A stretch of 14,881 nt of DNA, from NCBI GenBank assembly GCA_934613185.1, contig CAKTSO010000036.1, positions 1-14,881 on the forward strand, given 5' to 3'. Source of the stretch: an uncultured Clostridia bacterium. GTDB lineage: Bacteria > Bacillota > Clostridia > Christensenellales > Maliibacteriaceae. The stretch's first letter is position 1, and the number at the start of each line of letters is the position of its first letter. This document shows, piece by piece, positions 1-9,019 of this stretch. The translations under genes were made by a program, and so were the position numbers. Below the pieces are notes generated by a model. The model ran no database searches and had not been told where the DNA came from. It saw only the letters and a program-made list of their open reading frames with translations.

Positions 1-1077
1 GTGCCGATGATGATCGTGCCGTATTATTCCGTCATTGGCGGCTGGGTGCTGAAATATCTGTTTGAATACCTGCGCGGCAATGCGGAAGCGGTCGCGGCGG
101 ACGGGTACTTCTCCGGGTTCATCGCCTCGTCGGCAAGCGTCGAGTTCTGGTTTCTCATGTTTTCCGCGCTCGTGTTCTTTACGATCCTTGCGGGCGTCAA
201 AAACGGCGTGGAGAAGGTCTCGAAGGTTCTCATGCCGATGCTCGTGGTTCTGGCGATCGTCGTGACGATCTATTCCATGACGCGCCCCGGCGCGCTCGAG
301 GGCGTCAAATACTTCCTCGTGCCGGACTTCCAGCATTTTTCGTGGATGACCGTCGTCGCGGCGATGGGGCAGATGTTCTATTCGCTTTCGATCGCAATGG
401 GCATTTTGTACACCTACGGCTCCTACATCGGCAAGGACGTCGACATCGAAAAAAGCACGACGCAGGTCGAGATCTTCGACACGGGCATCGCGCTCCTTGC
501 CGGTCTTATGATTATCCCCGCGGTCTTCGCCTTCTCCGGCGGGGACATGGCGACCCTGAAAGCCGGGCCGTCGCTGACGTTCATCACGCTGCCGAAGATT
601 TTCGCCAGCATGGGGCTTGGCACGCCGGTCGGCATCGCGTTCTTCCTGATGTTCTTCTTCGCGGCGCTGACAAGCGCGATCTCCCTTTTGGAGACGAGCG
701 TCTCCACATTGCAGGACGAACTGCATTTGAGCCGCTCGAAGTCCTGCCTCGTGATGGTCGCCGTCATGCTCGTCATCGGCACGCTGTCGTCTCTGGGGTA
801 CGGCGTGTGGGATCATGTGCTCGTCTTCGGCATGGCGTTCCTCGACTTCTTCGATTTCCTGACCAACTCGGTCATGATGCCGATCGCGGCGCTTGCGACG
901 TGCTTTTTGATCGTCCGCGTCGTCGGCTTCAAGAAAATGGATGAGGAGATCGAGCTTTCCGGCGACTTCAAGCGCAAAAATCTCTATCACTTCTTCCTGA
1001 AATTCCTCGCGCCCGTGTGCATCACGATCATTCTGTTAAGCTCCATTGCCAACGTGCTCGGGTGGATTCAGATGTAA
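1..1077 (+). CDS. Sodium-dependent transporter, NSS/SNF family (3' part of gene)
   Basis: This is the C-terminal part of a neurotransmitter:sodium symporter-family permease, which couples Na+ entry to uptake of an amino acid or related amine across the cytoplasmic membrane. The gene runs off the left edge. The first residues (VPMMIVPYYSVIGGW) correspond to transmembrane helix 3 of the LeuT fold, so roughly the first 85-90 residues, including helix 1 with its Na+ and substrate contacts, lie outside. Visible marks are the helix-6 equivalent FYSLSIAMGILYTYGSYI near residues 126-143, and the helix-8 segment LTSAIS at 223-228, matching the Thr-Ser Na2 site of LeuT. The GTG at position 1 is an internal Val codon, not a start. 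About nine hydrophobic helices follow to the stop at 1075-1077, and a strong terminator lies 44 bases downstream. Family is certain from sequence; the substrate cannot be told. Confidence 0.93.
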   Translation: MPMMIVPYYSVIGGWVLKYLFEYLRGNAEAVAADGYFSGFIASSASVEFWFLMFSALVFFTILAGVKNGVEKVSKVLMPMLVVLAIVVTIYSMTRPGALEGVKYFLVPDFQHFSWMTVVAAMGQMFYSLSIAMGILYTYGSYIGKDVDIEKSTTQVEIFDTGIALLAGLMIIPAVFAFSGGDMATLKAGPSLTFITLPKIFASMGLGTPVGIAFFLMFFFAALTSAISLLETSVSTLQDELHLSRSKSCLVMVAVMLVIGTLSSLGYGVWDHVLVFGMAFLDFFDFLTNSVMMPIAALATCFLIVRVVGFKKMDEEIELSGDFKRKNLYHFFLKFLAPVCITIILLSSIANVLGWIQM

Positions 1078-1120
1078 TGGGACGCTGTCCTGCGAACAGG
1101 AAAACAAGTCCGAAACGAAA

Positions 1121-1161
1121 CGCCCCGCTCGCGGTTTCATGCCGCAGGCGGGGCGTTTTTT
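1121..1161. terminator. Intrinsic terminator between convergent genes
   Basis: An 8-bp G+C stem (CGCCCCGC 1121-1128 with GCGGGGCG 1148-1155) contains a nested GCGG/CCGC pairing (1131-1134/1142-1145) and is followed by six T residues. It closes the NSS transporter transcript. Read leftward it is followed by a weaker T-rich stretch, so it may also end the converging cupin transcript. Confidence 0.85.
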
Positions 1162-1168
1162 ATGCGCT

Positions 1169-1549
1169 TTATTTTTTATTGTCCTCGGGACGGGCGTTCG
1201 CGCCGCTGCCGTAGATGAACAGGATCTCGAGGCTGCCGCCCTCTTCAAAGCGGAAGACGTGCCACTCGTTCTCGGGGAAGTGCAGGAGCATTCCCGTCTC
1301 CAGCGGAGCCTTGTGCAAAAGATGCTCCGGCTCGCCGCCGTATTCGACCCACGCGCGGTCGGCGGCCTTGATATAGACGCACTCCTCGGCGTGATGGTGC
1401 GGGGCCATGGGGCCGTACTCGGCGCTGTAAAGGCCGAAGCCCACGTTCATGCCGTTCGTCACGACGGGGCCGTTCGGGCCGACGGCGTCGGCGATGCCGC
1501 GGCCGGGCAGCGCGCGGACGGCCAGCTCTTCTCGTTTCATCTGATCCAT
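1169..1549 (-). CDS. Small single-domain cupin protein
   Basis: A 126-residue cupin-fold protein, a small beta-barrel that normally holds a metal ion and serves as an enzyme or a ligand-sensing domain. Motif 1 is visible as GPMAPHHHAEECVYI (residues 46-60), giving metal ligands H51, H53 and a Glu at 55/56. Motif 2 is FPENEWHVF (91-99), with H97 as the fourth ligand. No second domain, DNA-binding segment or signal peptide is present, so it is a cytoplasmic, stand-alone cupin. The start is supported by AAGGAG 8 bases upstream of the ATG at 1549. It begins 30 bases after the stop of the flippase-like gene on the same strand, with no terminator between, so the two are probably co-transcribed. Substrate and reaction cannot be assigned; stand-alone cupins of this size include sugar isomerases, dioxygenases and proteins of unknown role. 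Confidence 0.88.
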   Translation of the reverse strand: MDQMKREELAVRALPGRGIADAVGPNGPVVTNGMNVGFGLYSAEYGPMAPHHHAEECVYIKAADRAWVEYGGEPEHLLHKAPLETGMLLHFPENEWHVFRFEEGGSLEILFIYGSGANARPEDNKK

Positions 1550-1579
1550 GAGAAATTCTCCTTATTAAATAAATATCGA

Positions 1580-2680
1580 TCACGCATGCGCGTCGGATTC
1601 GGAAATTTCGGTCTCTTCGGGCGGACGCTCGCCGTGGCGCGATTTTTCCAGCGCGCCCGCGACGACGCCGATCGCGCCGACGATGATCTTATTGTAATAG
1701 GTCAGCACGCGCCAAAGGAGCATCGACGAAAACACGAACTTCGGCGTGAAGACCCGGCGGAACAGCAGCAGGAACCCGCCCTCCGACGCGCCCGACGCAC
1801 CCGGCAGCGGGAAAAAGTAGATCGTCGACCACATGAACGCCTGAAGCAGGACGATCTTCAAATACGAATGCACATGCAGCCCGAACGCGCGGTAGAGACA
1901 GTACGTCACCGAGTAAAGCAGCGCGTAAAACAGCACGTCGAACGCCGTCAAAACGAACATATGCCCGATGTGGCTTCGAAGGTACGCGCCCGCCTCGTGA
2001 AAGTCGGACAACACGTCGTTTAACTGATTTTGCAGCTTTTCGGGGTTGCGGCAAAGATGCAGCCGCGTCAGCGTCCGCACGAGCCACGAAAACAGCGCGT
2101 GTGTCATGTGCGTGGAGACGGTCGCCGCGATGACGAGCGCCACGCAGCCCATCGACAGCACGATCCCGAGGATGCCCAGCGGGATGAACGACGCCATCGC
2201 GCTTTTAATGAAGGAATACTGCGTCACGAACCCGAAGAACGTGAACAAGAAGATCGCCGTCTGATGCGTGACGAAGCGGATCATGACGACACTCGTGCCG
2301 TGGCCGACGCTCAAGCCCTGCTGATACATGTCCAGAACCTGCATCGGCTGGCCGCCCGTGCTCGACGGGGTAATGGCGCTGTAGAACTGGCCGATGAGCG
2401 CCGTGCGCAGCGCGTGGAAATAGCCGACGCGGCTGCCCGGGCAGAGCCAGCGGATCGTGAAGAACATCGCCCAGCCCTCGATCAGAAGAAATCCGAGCGA
2501 GCAGGCGACGGCGAGCGCAAGCCATGCGGAATCGAGCGTTCGCATCGCCTCCGCGACGTTCGTCAGCGACTCGTCGCGCAGAAGAAGATAGGCCATCACG
2601 CCCGCAATCGCGGCGATGTAGGCGAGATTGAGCCACATTTTCCCCTTCTTTTTGGGCTGCTTTTCGGGCGACTGCATCAT
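1580..2680 (-). CDS. Flippase-like integral membrane protein (YbhN / UPF0104, LPG-synthase TM region family)
   Basis: A 366-residue polytopic membrane protein of the family that shares its membrane domain with lysylphosphatidylglycerol synthase (MprF flippase domain; UPF0104). Related proteins are thought to move or modify lipids at the cytoplasmic membrane. The sequence has a basic N-terminal tail (KQPKKKGK), a first helix at about residues 17-34 and around seven further hydrophobic segments. It carries the two family signatures: GQFYSAITPSSTGGQPMQV (97-115) and PLPGASGASEGG (291-302). There is no soluble aminoacyl-transfer domain, so it is not a full MprF. The C terminus is hydrophilic and acidic. 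Two adjacent ATG codons (2680 and 2677) could serve as start; AAGGAGG at 2687-2693 lies 6 bases from the first. A consensus promoter is directly upstream and a cupin gene follows in the same unit. The family is well supported; the lipid or isoprenoid substrate is unknown. Confidence 0.88.
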   Translation of the reverse strand: MMQSPEKQPKKKGKMWLNLAYIAAIAGVMAYLLLRDESLTNVAEAMRTLDSAWLALAVACSLGFLLIEGWAMFFTIRWLCPGSRVGYFHALRTALIGQFYSAITPSSTGGQPMQVLDMYQQGLSVGHGTSVVMIRFVTHQTAIFLFTFFGFVTQYSFIKSAMASFIPLGILGIVLSMGCVALVIAATVSTHMTHALFSWLVRTLTRLHLCRNPEKLQNQLNDVLSDFHEAGAYLRSHIGHMFVLTAFDVLFYALLYSVTYCLYRAFGLHVHSYLKIVLLQAFMWSTIYFFPLPGASGASEGGFLLLFRRVFTPKFVFSSMLLWRVLTYYNKIIVGAIGVVAGALEKSRHGERPPEETEISESDAHA

Positions 2681-2715
2681 GGCGAACCTCCTTTTTACTT
2701 TCGATCCATCAAGAA

Positions 2716-2744
2716 ATTATAGGGGAGCAAAGGGCCATTGTCAA
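2716..2744 (-). promoter_or_regulatory. Consensus sigma-A promoter for the flippase-cupin unit
   Basis: On the minus strand TTGACA (2744-2739) and TATAAT (2721-2716) are both perfect and separated by exactly 17 bases. Transcription would start near 2709 and give a leader of about 30 bases that contains the AAGGAGG ribosome site. This is the best-matching promoter in the window. Confidence 0.88.
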
Positions 2745-2879
2745 CTTGCCGCACGGGCAGTCTTCCTTAGGGTTTTCTTAAAATCCTCTTGCGAAGAAGA
2801 ACGCTGTTTTGCCGCGGACGAAAAGCGCTTTTCGACATGAAAAACAGGCGCGATCGAAAATTTCCTCATAATATGACGA

Positions 2880-2946
2880 CTGCCCGACTTCTGTCGGGCA
2901 GCCGGTGTTCTTTTTCAAGCCTTTCGCGCGCAAAAAGCCGCGAAAG
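2880..2946. other. Two perfect hairpins between nitroreductase and flippase genes
   Basis: The first hairpin is CTGCCCGAC/GTCGGGCAG (2880-2888 and 2893-2901), a 9-bp stem with a TTCT loop. The second is CTTTCGCG/CGCGAAAG (2921-2928 and 2939-2946), an 8-bp stem. They lie 30-95 bases past the nitroreductase stop and probably help end that transcript. On the minus strand neither is followed at once by a U tract, so they are not canonical intrinsic terminators. T runs do follow on the plus strand (about 2909 and 2958), where no gene precedes them. Role uncertain. Confidence 0.45.
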
Positions 2947-2974
2947 ACGGCGCTGCAATTTGTTTTTTTGGGAT

Positions 2975-3487
2975 TTACCAGCGGTCGAAGTGGAAACGGC
3001 TCTCGTCCCAACGATCGGGCGCGGGCGGTTCGACGGCGGGATGGCCGACGACCACGACGCTCATCGTCAGAATGTCGTCGTCCTCGATGCCGCAGACCTC
3101 CTTGACGGCCGCGCAGCGTTCCTTGTTGTCAAACAGGCCGCACCAGCACGTCCCCAGGCCCATTCCGCGCGCGGCAAGAAGCATGTTCTCGATCGCGGCG
3201 GCGGTGTCCTGCGTCAAATGCGTGACGTTGTCGTTCAGCTTGCGGTCGGCGCACACGACGATCGCGCAGCCGGCCTCGGGGCCGAACTTCATGTAGGGGT
3301 GCGCCGCGGCGAGGCGTTCGATGTCCTCTTTTTTCGTCAGCACGACAAAATGCCACGGCAGGCGCTTCATGGCACTGGGTGCGTAGACCGCGGCCTTCAA
3401 AAGCGCGTCGATGTCCTCGCGCGACACGGGTTCGCCCGTGTAGTGGCGAATGCTTCTTCTGGTGAGGATGGCTTCCATAACGTCCAT
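2975..3487 (-). CDS. Nitroreductase-family FMN oxidoreductase
   Basis: A 170-residue protein of the nitroreductase fold, which binds FMN at a homodimer interface and reduces nitro compounds, quinones or other acceptors with NAD(P)H. The N-terminal RRSIRHY (10-16) supplies the Arg-Ser-x-Arg phosphate/flavin contacts. APSAMKRLPWHFVVL (36-50) is the second FMN segment, and ARGMGLGTCWCG (106-117) is the conserved C-terminal flavin loop. The length matches the short nitroreductases common in anaerobic Bacillota. Five Cys residues lie in 74-132, but the CxxCxxC pattern of a ferredoxin-type cluster is absent. The start at 3487 has AAAGGAG 9 bases upstream; the next ATG (codon 4) is too far from it. 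It is transcribed away from the serine hydrolase gene across a 199-base spacer in which I find no good minus-strand promoter. Natural substrate unknown. Confidence 0.92.
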   Translation of the reverse strand: MDVMEAILTRRSIRHYTGEPVSREDIDALLKAAVYAPSAMKRLPWHFVVLTKKEDIERLAAAHPYMKFGPEAGCAIVVCADRKLNDNVTHLTQDTAAAIENMLLAARGMGLGTCWCGLFDNKERCAAVKEVCGIEDDDILTMSVVVVGHPAVEPPAPDRWDESRFHFDRW

Positions 3488-3618
3488 TGGTTCTGGCTCC
3501 TTTGCCGTAAAATCGTGTTATTTTTATTTTTCGCCGCGCGAACGAAAATTCCTTTTTCCATTTTCAAAAACAAGTCCTTTTTTTCGCTCAAATTTTCGGT
3601 GCGCATGACGACGCGATG

Positions 3619-3627
3619 TGCTAAAAT
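3619..3627 (+). promoter_or_regulatory. Candidate extended -10 promoter for the serine hydrolase gene
   Basis: TGCTAAAAT is an extended -10 element (TGn plus TAAAAT, five of six matches to TATAAT). No good -35 box lies at 16-18 bases, which is tolerated by extended -10 promoters. Transcription would start near 3634, about 53 bases before the ATG. Confidence 0.45.
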
Positions 3628-3641
3628 AAAAGCAACGAATC

Positions 3642-3667
3642 AAAGCGGACGTACGCGGTTCCGCTTT
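3642..3667 (+). other. 5'-leader stem-loop before the serine hydrolase ribosome site
   Basis: AAAGCGGA (3642-3649) pairs perfectly with TCCGCTTT (3660-3667) across a 10-base loop. It is followed by TCAAAAAAAGGAG, so it is not a terminator and leaves the ribosome site open. If transcription starts near 3634 this hairpin sits at the 5' end of the mRNA, where such structures often protect against decay. Confidence 0.4.
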
Positions 3668-3686
3668 TCAAAAAAAGGAGAATTCC

Positions 3687-4607
3687 ATGGATCTGAGTAC
3701 TTTTGTCGAACGCATCGAAAAAGAGGGCCTGCGCGTGCGCGGGATCGAGGTCTATCAGCACGGCAGAAAGATCGCAAGCCGCCGCTGGACGCCGAATTAC
3801 CGCTATCCCCTGCACTCACTGAGCAAATCGTTCACGTCCCTTGCCATCGGCATGCTGGTCGACGAGGGCAAGCTCGGCGTTCGCGAAAAAATCGTCGACC
3901 TGTTCCCGTCCCTTGCGCCGGAAAAGCCGATGCCCTATCTGGACGAGCTTTGCGTCGAACATCTTTTGACGATGACGACGGGGCACGACCACGACGTGCG
4001 CTACGACCCCGAGGACGGCTACGACGAGGACGACGGCGTGCGCTTTTTCCTGCACGATCCGATCGCGAAGAAGCCCGGGACGTATTTTTGCTATAACCAG
4101 ATGGCGACCTACACGCTTTCGGCGATCGTCACCAAGCTGACCGGGCAGACGCTTTGCGAATATCTCACGCCGCGCCTGTTCGATCCGCTCGGGATCGAAA
4201 ATCCCCCGTGGCAGATCTGCTCCAAGGGGCGGAATCTGGGCTACACCGGCCTCATGCTCAACACCTCCGAGATCGCCAAGCTCGGCATTTTGCATTTAAA
4301 CCGCGGCGTCTACGAGGGCAAACGCCTCGTCAGCGCCGAATGGATCGACAAAAGCGGGCAGGCGCTCGCCGACACCACGCCGCACAATGACGGCCCCGAC
4401 AACGAGTACGGCTACGGCTATCAGTTCTGGCGCTGCGTCCCGCGCGCCAAGGCTTACCGCGCCGACGGCATGTGGGGCCAGTTCGTCATCATTTCTCACG
4501 AATTGGACAGCGTCGTCGCCGTCTCCTCCTGGGAAAAGAACAACGCGCAGGGCATTCTGACCGCCATCTGGGACACGATCACGCCGCAATTGGAAGCCGC
4601 GAAATAA
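3687..4607 (+). CDS. Serine hydrolase of the class C beta-lactamase / penicillin-binding fold family
   Basis: A 306-residue protein of the large serine beta-lactamase-like family (class C beta-lactamases, DD-peptidases and esterases). The catalytic SxxK motif is SLSK (S44 nucleophile, K47), in HSLSKSFTSLAIGMLVDEGK. The second motif, usually Tyr-x-Asn, appears as FCYNQM with Y136, N137 and Q138, an atypical Y-N-Q. The third-motif region is GMWGQ (261-265), near the G-x-G-Q seen in esterase-like members rather than the KTG of true beta-lactamases. There is no signal peptide or membrane anchor, so the protein should be cytoplasmic, which argues against resistance or cell-wall trimming and for an esterase or amidase on small molecules. 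AAGGAG lies 6 bases before the ATG. The gene is monocistronic: promoter candidate upstream, terminator 16 bases downstream. Family assignment is firm, substrate unknown. Confidence 0.9.
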   Translation: MDLSTFVERIEKEGLRVRGIEVYQHGRKIASRRWTPNYRYPLHSLSKSFTSLAIGMLVDEGKLGVREKIVDLFPSLAPEKPMPYLDELCVEHLLTMTTGHDHDVRYDPEDGYDEDDGVRFFLHDPIAKKPGTYFCYNQMATYTLSAIVTKLTGQTLCEYLTPRLFDPLGIENPPWQICSKGRNLGYTGLMLNTSEIAKLGILHLNRGVYEGKRLVSAEWIDKSGQALADTTPHNDGPDNEYGYGYQFWRCVPRAKAYRADGMWGQFVIISHELDSVVAVSSWEKNNAQGILTAIWDTITPQLEAAK

Positions 4608-4623
4608 AAGAGAATCATCAAAA

Positions 4624-4670
4624 AAACGGAAGCCCTTCGAAATGCAGGAGGCAGCTTCCGTTTGTTTTTT
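4624..4670 (+). terminator. Intrinsic terminator of the serine hydrolase gene
   Basis: AAACGGAAGC (4624-4633) pairs with GCTTCCGTTT (4654-4663) in a perfect 10-bp stem with a 20-base loop, followed by GTTTTTT. An A-rich left flank would let it work in both directions. Confidence 0.88.
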
Positions 4671-4820
4671 GTGAATGCCAAACGCATAAAACGAGCGCGA
4701 ACGATTCGCGCGTTGAATGGATTCCGGCAAAAATCCGCATAAATAACCGTTCGCGTTTCATTCGCTTCGCGCGAACGCCCGCCGCCGCGGCGTTTGCGGG
4801 AAAATTGCGTTAAATTTTTA

Positions 4821-4849
4821 TGGACGACGCTTTTCAATTCGTGTAAAAT
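4821..4849 (+). promoter_or_regulatory. Probable sigma-A promoter of pyrG-guaA
   Basis: TGGACG (4821-4826, four of six matches to TTGACA) and TAAAAT (4844-4849) are separated by exactly 17 bases. A start near 4856 gives a leader of about 70 bases ending in the strong ribosome site GGGGGGAG at 4911-4918. I see no terminator hairpin in this leader, and the likely start site does not begin with the run of G used in the reiterative-transcription control of Bacillus pyrG. Confidence 0.6.
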
Positions 4850-4925
4850 ACCTTCGTACTAAAAAGTGCAGCAAGTAATATAGTAGGCTTTTGCAGGCAG
4901 GTAAATTCAAGGGGGGAGTATTTTT

Positions 4926-6532
<1,607 letters not shown>

Positions 6533-6536
<4 letters not shown>

Positions 6537-8083
6537 AAAATCAAACGGTCATCGTTCTGGATTTCGGCGGCCAGTACAACCAGCTGATCGCCCGCCGCGT
6601 GCGCGAGTGCAGCGTCTACTGCGAGGTGCTGTCCTACAAGACCCCGCTGTCCGAGATCAAAGCCAAGCAGCCCATCGGCATCATCTTCACCGGCGGCCCC
6701 AACAGCGTCTATCTGGAGTCGTCGCCGCACGTCGACCCCGAGATCTTCACCCTCGGCGTGCCGATCCTCGGCATCTGCTACGGCTGCCAGCTGATCGCCC
6801 ACACCCTGGGCGGCCTCGTCACCGCCGCGCAGAGCGACACCGCGCGCGAATACGGCAAGACCGTCACCGAATTTGACACGTCCTGCACCCTGTTCCGCGA
6901 CCTTCCCGAAGAGAGCGTGACGTGGATGAGCCACGGCGACTACCTCGCCCGCGTTCCCGAAGGGTTCGCACTCGTCGGACACACCGAAGCCTGCCCCACG
7001 GCGGCCATCGCCGACGAAGCGCGCGGGTTCTACGGCGTGCAGTTCCATCCCGAGGTCAACCACACCCAATACGGGCAGCAGATGCTCCGCAACTTCCTCT
7101 TTCATGTCTGCCATGCCGCGGGCGACTGGACGATGGGCGACTTCTGCCGCCGCACCGTCGAGTCGCTGAAACAGACGATCGGTGAAGGCCGCGTTCTGCT
7201 TGCGCTCTCCGGCGGCGTCGATTCCTCCGTTTTGGCGGCGCTCCTTGCCGAGGCGATCGGAAACCGCCTGACGTGCGTGTTCGTCGATCACGGCATGATG
7301 CGCAAAAACGAGGGCGACGAGGTCGAGGCCGCGTTCGCCAAATGGGACGTGCGGTTCGTGCGCGTCGACGCGTCCGAGCGCTTTTTGTCCAAGCTTTCCG
7401 GCGTGACCGATCCGCAGAAAAAGCGCCATATCATCGGCGCGGAGTTCGGCTATGTCTTCCTCGACGAGGCCAACCGCTTCGGCATCACCGGGCAGGACTT
7501 CCTCGCACAGGGGACGATCTACCCCGACGTCATCGAGTCCGGCAAGGACGAGGCCGACGTCATCAAGAGCCATCACAACACGCTCCTTCCCCGCGAAGTC
7601 GTCGAGCGCTTCCGCGGCGTTCTGGAGCCGCTGAACCTTCTGTTCAAAGACGAAGTCCGCGCGCTCGGACGGGAGCTCGGCCTGCCCGATTATCTCGTCA
7701 ACCGCCAGCCGTTCCCCGGCCCCGGCCTTGCCGTGCGCATCATCGGCGACATCACGCGCGAGAAGCTCGACCTTCTGCGCGAGGCCGATTATATCTATCG
7801 CGACGAAATCGCCAAATCGGGCGTCGCGGGCGACCTTTCTCAGTATTTCGCCGTTTTGACCGACACCCGCTCCGTCGGCGTCATGGGCGACGGCAGAACG
7901 TATGAGAATCTGATCGCCCTTCGCGCCGTCACCACGAACGACTTCATGACCGCCGAGTGGGCGCGCATCCCCTACGACGTCCTCGACCGCGTCTCCACCC
8001 GCATCGTCAACGAAGTCCCCCACGTCAACCGTATCGTCTATGACATCACGAGCAAACCGCCCGCGACGATCGAGTGGGAGTGA
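6533..8083 (+). CDS. guaA: GMP synthase (glutamine-hydrolysing)
   Basis: GMP synthase converts XMP to GMP with ATP and glutamine-derived ammonia, completing de novo guanine nucleotide synthesis. The 516-residue length is normal for the single-chain two-domain enzyme. The N-terminal glutaminase domain has FGGQYNQLIARR (11-22), nucleophile C82 in LGICYGCQL, and H172/E174 in VQFHPEV. The ATP-pyrophosphatase domain carries the P-loop LSGGVDSS (225-232). The C-terminal dimerisation/XMP-binding domain shows RQPFPGPGLAVRIIG and ends DITSKPPATIEWE, the family's conserved tail. It begins inside the pyrG stop codon (ATGA at 6533-6536), with AAGGAG inside the pyrG 3' end serving as ribosome site. Pairing CTP and GMP synthesis, both using glutamine amidotransfer, in one mRNA would couple their supply. 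A terminator follows 28 bases after the stop. Confidence 0.98.
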
Positions 8084-8111
8084 GGTTTTCACGATTCCAA
8101 CGAAATGACAG

Positions 8112-8156
8112 AGCCCCCGTCGCTTGATTTAAGGTCAAGCGGCAGGGGTGCTTTTA
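8112..8156 (+). terminator. Intrinsic terminator of pyrG-guaA
   Basis: The core stem is CGCTTGA/TCAAGCG (8121-8127 and 8135-8141). It extends outward through CCC with GGG and AGC with GCT (8112-8114 and 8150-8152), with small internal mismatches. TTTTAT follows. Confidence 0.8.
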
Positions 8157-8193
8157 TATGTTACGTTCTTTGTTTCGCTTCATTGTCGGCGTT

Positions 8194-8301
8194 TCGGCGC
8201 TTTCCCCGACATCCCCTCGGCGAGAGGCCGGTTTTCTCGCGAAAGAGCTTGCCGAAACGGCTCGAGCGGCCGAAGTCGACAGTGGAGACAGCCTCGACGA
8301 T
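8194..8301 (-). pseudogene. Remnant of an AraC-family regulator (second helix-turn-helix only)
   Basis: Read on the minus strand, this stretch encodes a continuous match to the end of the AraC/XylS DNA-binding domain. IVEAVSTVDF corresponds to the family's I-x-E-I-A-x-x-V-G-F, and FGKLFREKTGLSPRGCR to F-x-x-x-F-K-x-x-T-G-x-S-P-x-x-Y-R. The same frame opens at 8487 and stops at 8161, but codons 1-60 have no resemblance to the first helix-turn-helix or to any sensor domain, and no ribosome site precedes them. Two conserved residues have changed (Gly to Asp in the GF pair, Tyr to Cys in the YR pair). I read it as the decayed 3' end of a lost regulator gene. It occupies most of the 328-base spacer between the guaA terminator and ogt. 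The match is by eye against the known family pattern. Confidence 0.65.
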
Positions 8302-8361
8302 TCGCTGCATTGCCATTCGCCCCTGTCGTTCTTTTTTGTGAATTGCCGGAGGATATTCGGA

Positions 8362-8389
8362 TGGACGGCGGAAAAATTTGCAATATAAT
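8362..8389 (+). promoter_or_regulatory. Probable sigma-A promoter of the ogt-type gene
   Basis: A perfect TATAAT (8384-8389) is preceded at 16 bases by TGGACG (8362-8367), the same -35 variant seen before pyrG. Transcription would start near 8396, about 90 bases before the ATG. Confidence 0.65.
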
Positions 8390-8485
8390 GAGAACAGAAG
8401 ACGCGGCGGCGGATTCCGAACCGGCACGTTCGTCCGCGAAGGATGACCGCGCACAGGATTCCAACGCGTTTTTTGAGGTGAGATC

Positions 8486-9019
8486 ATGATTTTTACGCAG
8501 CATTACGATTCCCCGCCGGGCGGGATTCTGCTGGCGGCGGACGAGGTCGGCTTGACGGGGCTTTGGTTCGACGGGCAAAAACACTTTGCGCGCGGGCTGT
8601 CCGCAGAACGAATCGAGAAGGACACGCCGATCCTGTCGGAGACGAAGCGTTGGCTGGACGATTATTTTGAAGGCAAAGTGCCGACGCGCCTGCCGACGCT
8701 GCACCCGATCGGCTCCCCGTTTCAGAGGGACGTGTGGAGCATTTTACTGGAGATCCCCTACGGGCAGACGACGACTTACGGCGAGATCGCGCGGCGGCTC
8801 GCGGCGCGGCGGGGGCTTCCCCGCATGTCCGCGCAGGCGGTCGGCGGCGCGGTGGGGCACAACGAAATTTCGATCCTCATCCCCTGCCATCGGGTCGTCG
8901 GCGCAAACGGCAGTCTGACCGGCTACGCGGGCGGCATCGACAAAAAAATGAAGCTGCTGGAACTGGAAGGTGTCGACACGTGTGCGTTCTTTGTGCCGAA
9001 GAAGGGGACGGCGTTATGA
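8486..9019 (+). CDS. ogt: Methylated-DNA--[protein]-cysteine S-methyltransferase (Ogt/MGMT type)
   Basis: A suicidal DNA-repair protein that transfers the alkyl group from O6-alkylguanine (and O4-alkylthymine) in DNA onto its own cysteine. The 177-residue length fits the Ogt type with a short N-terminal ribonuclease-like domain and no Ada regulatory domain. The C-terminal active domain starts at SPFQRDVWSILLEIPYGQTT (77-96). It includes AVGGAVGHNEISILIPCHRV, with acceptor Cys134 in PCHRV, and the binding-channel segment GSLTGYAGGIDKK. The 'arginine finger' helix region is present as RMSAQAVGGAVG (113-124). GAGGTG lies 5 bases before the ATG at 8486. Its stop codon overlaps the start of a truncated methyltransferase frame (ATGA at 9016-9019), so it was once the first gene of a two-gene unit. 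The symbol reflects the type; strict orthology to E. coli ogt is not shown. Confidence 0.93.
   Translation: MIFTQHYDSPPGGILLAADEVGLTGLWFDGQKHFARGLSAERIEKDTPILSETKRWLDDYFEGKVPTRLPTLHPIGSPFQRDVWSILLEIPYGQTTTYGEIARRLAARRGLPRMSAQAVGGAVGHNEISILIPCHRVVGANGSLTGYAGGIDKKMKLLELEGVDTCAFFVPKKGTAL

Noticed and set aside
2778..3011. 77-codon minus-strand frame between flippase and nitroreductase
   Set aside because: It overlaps the nitroreductase end, runs through both hairpins, and has no ribosome site or recognisable composition.
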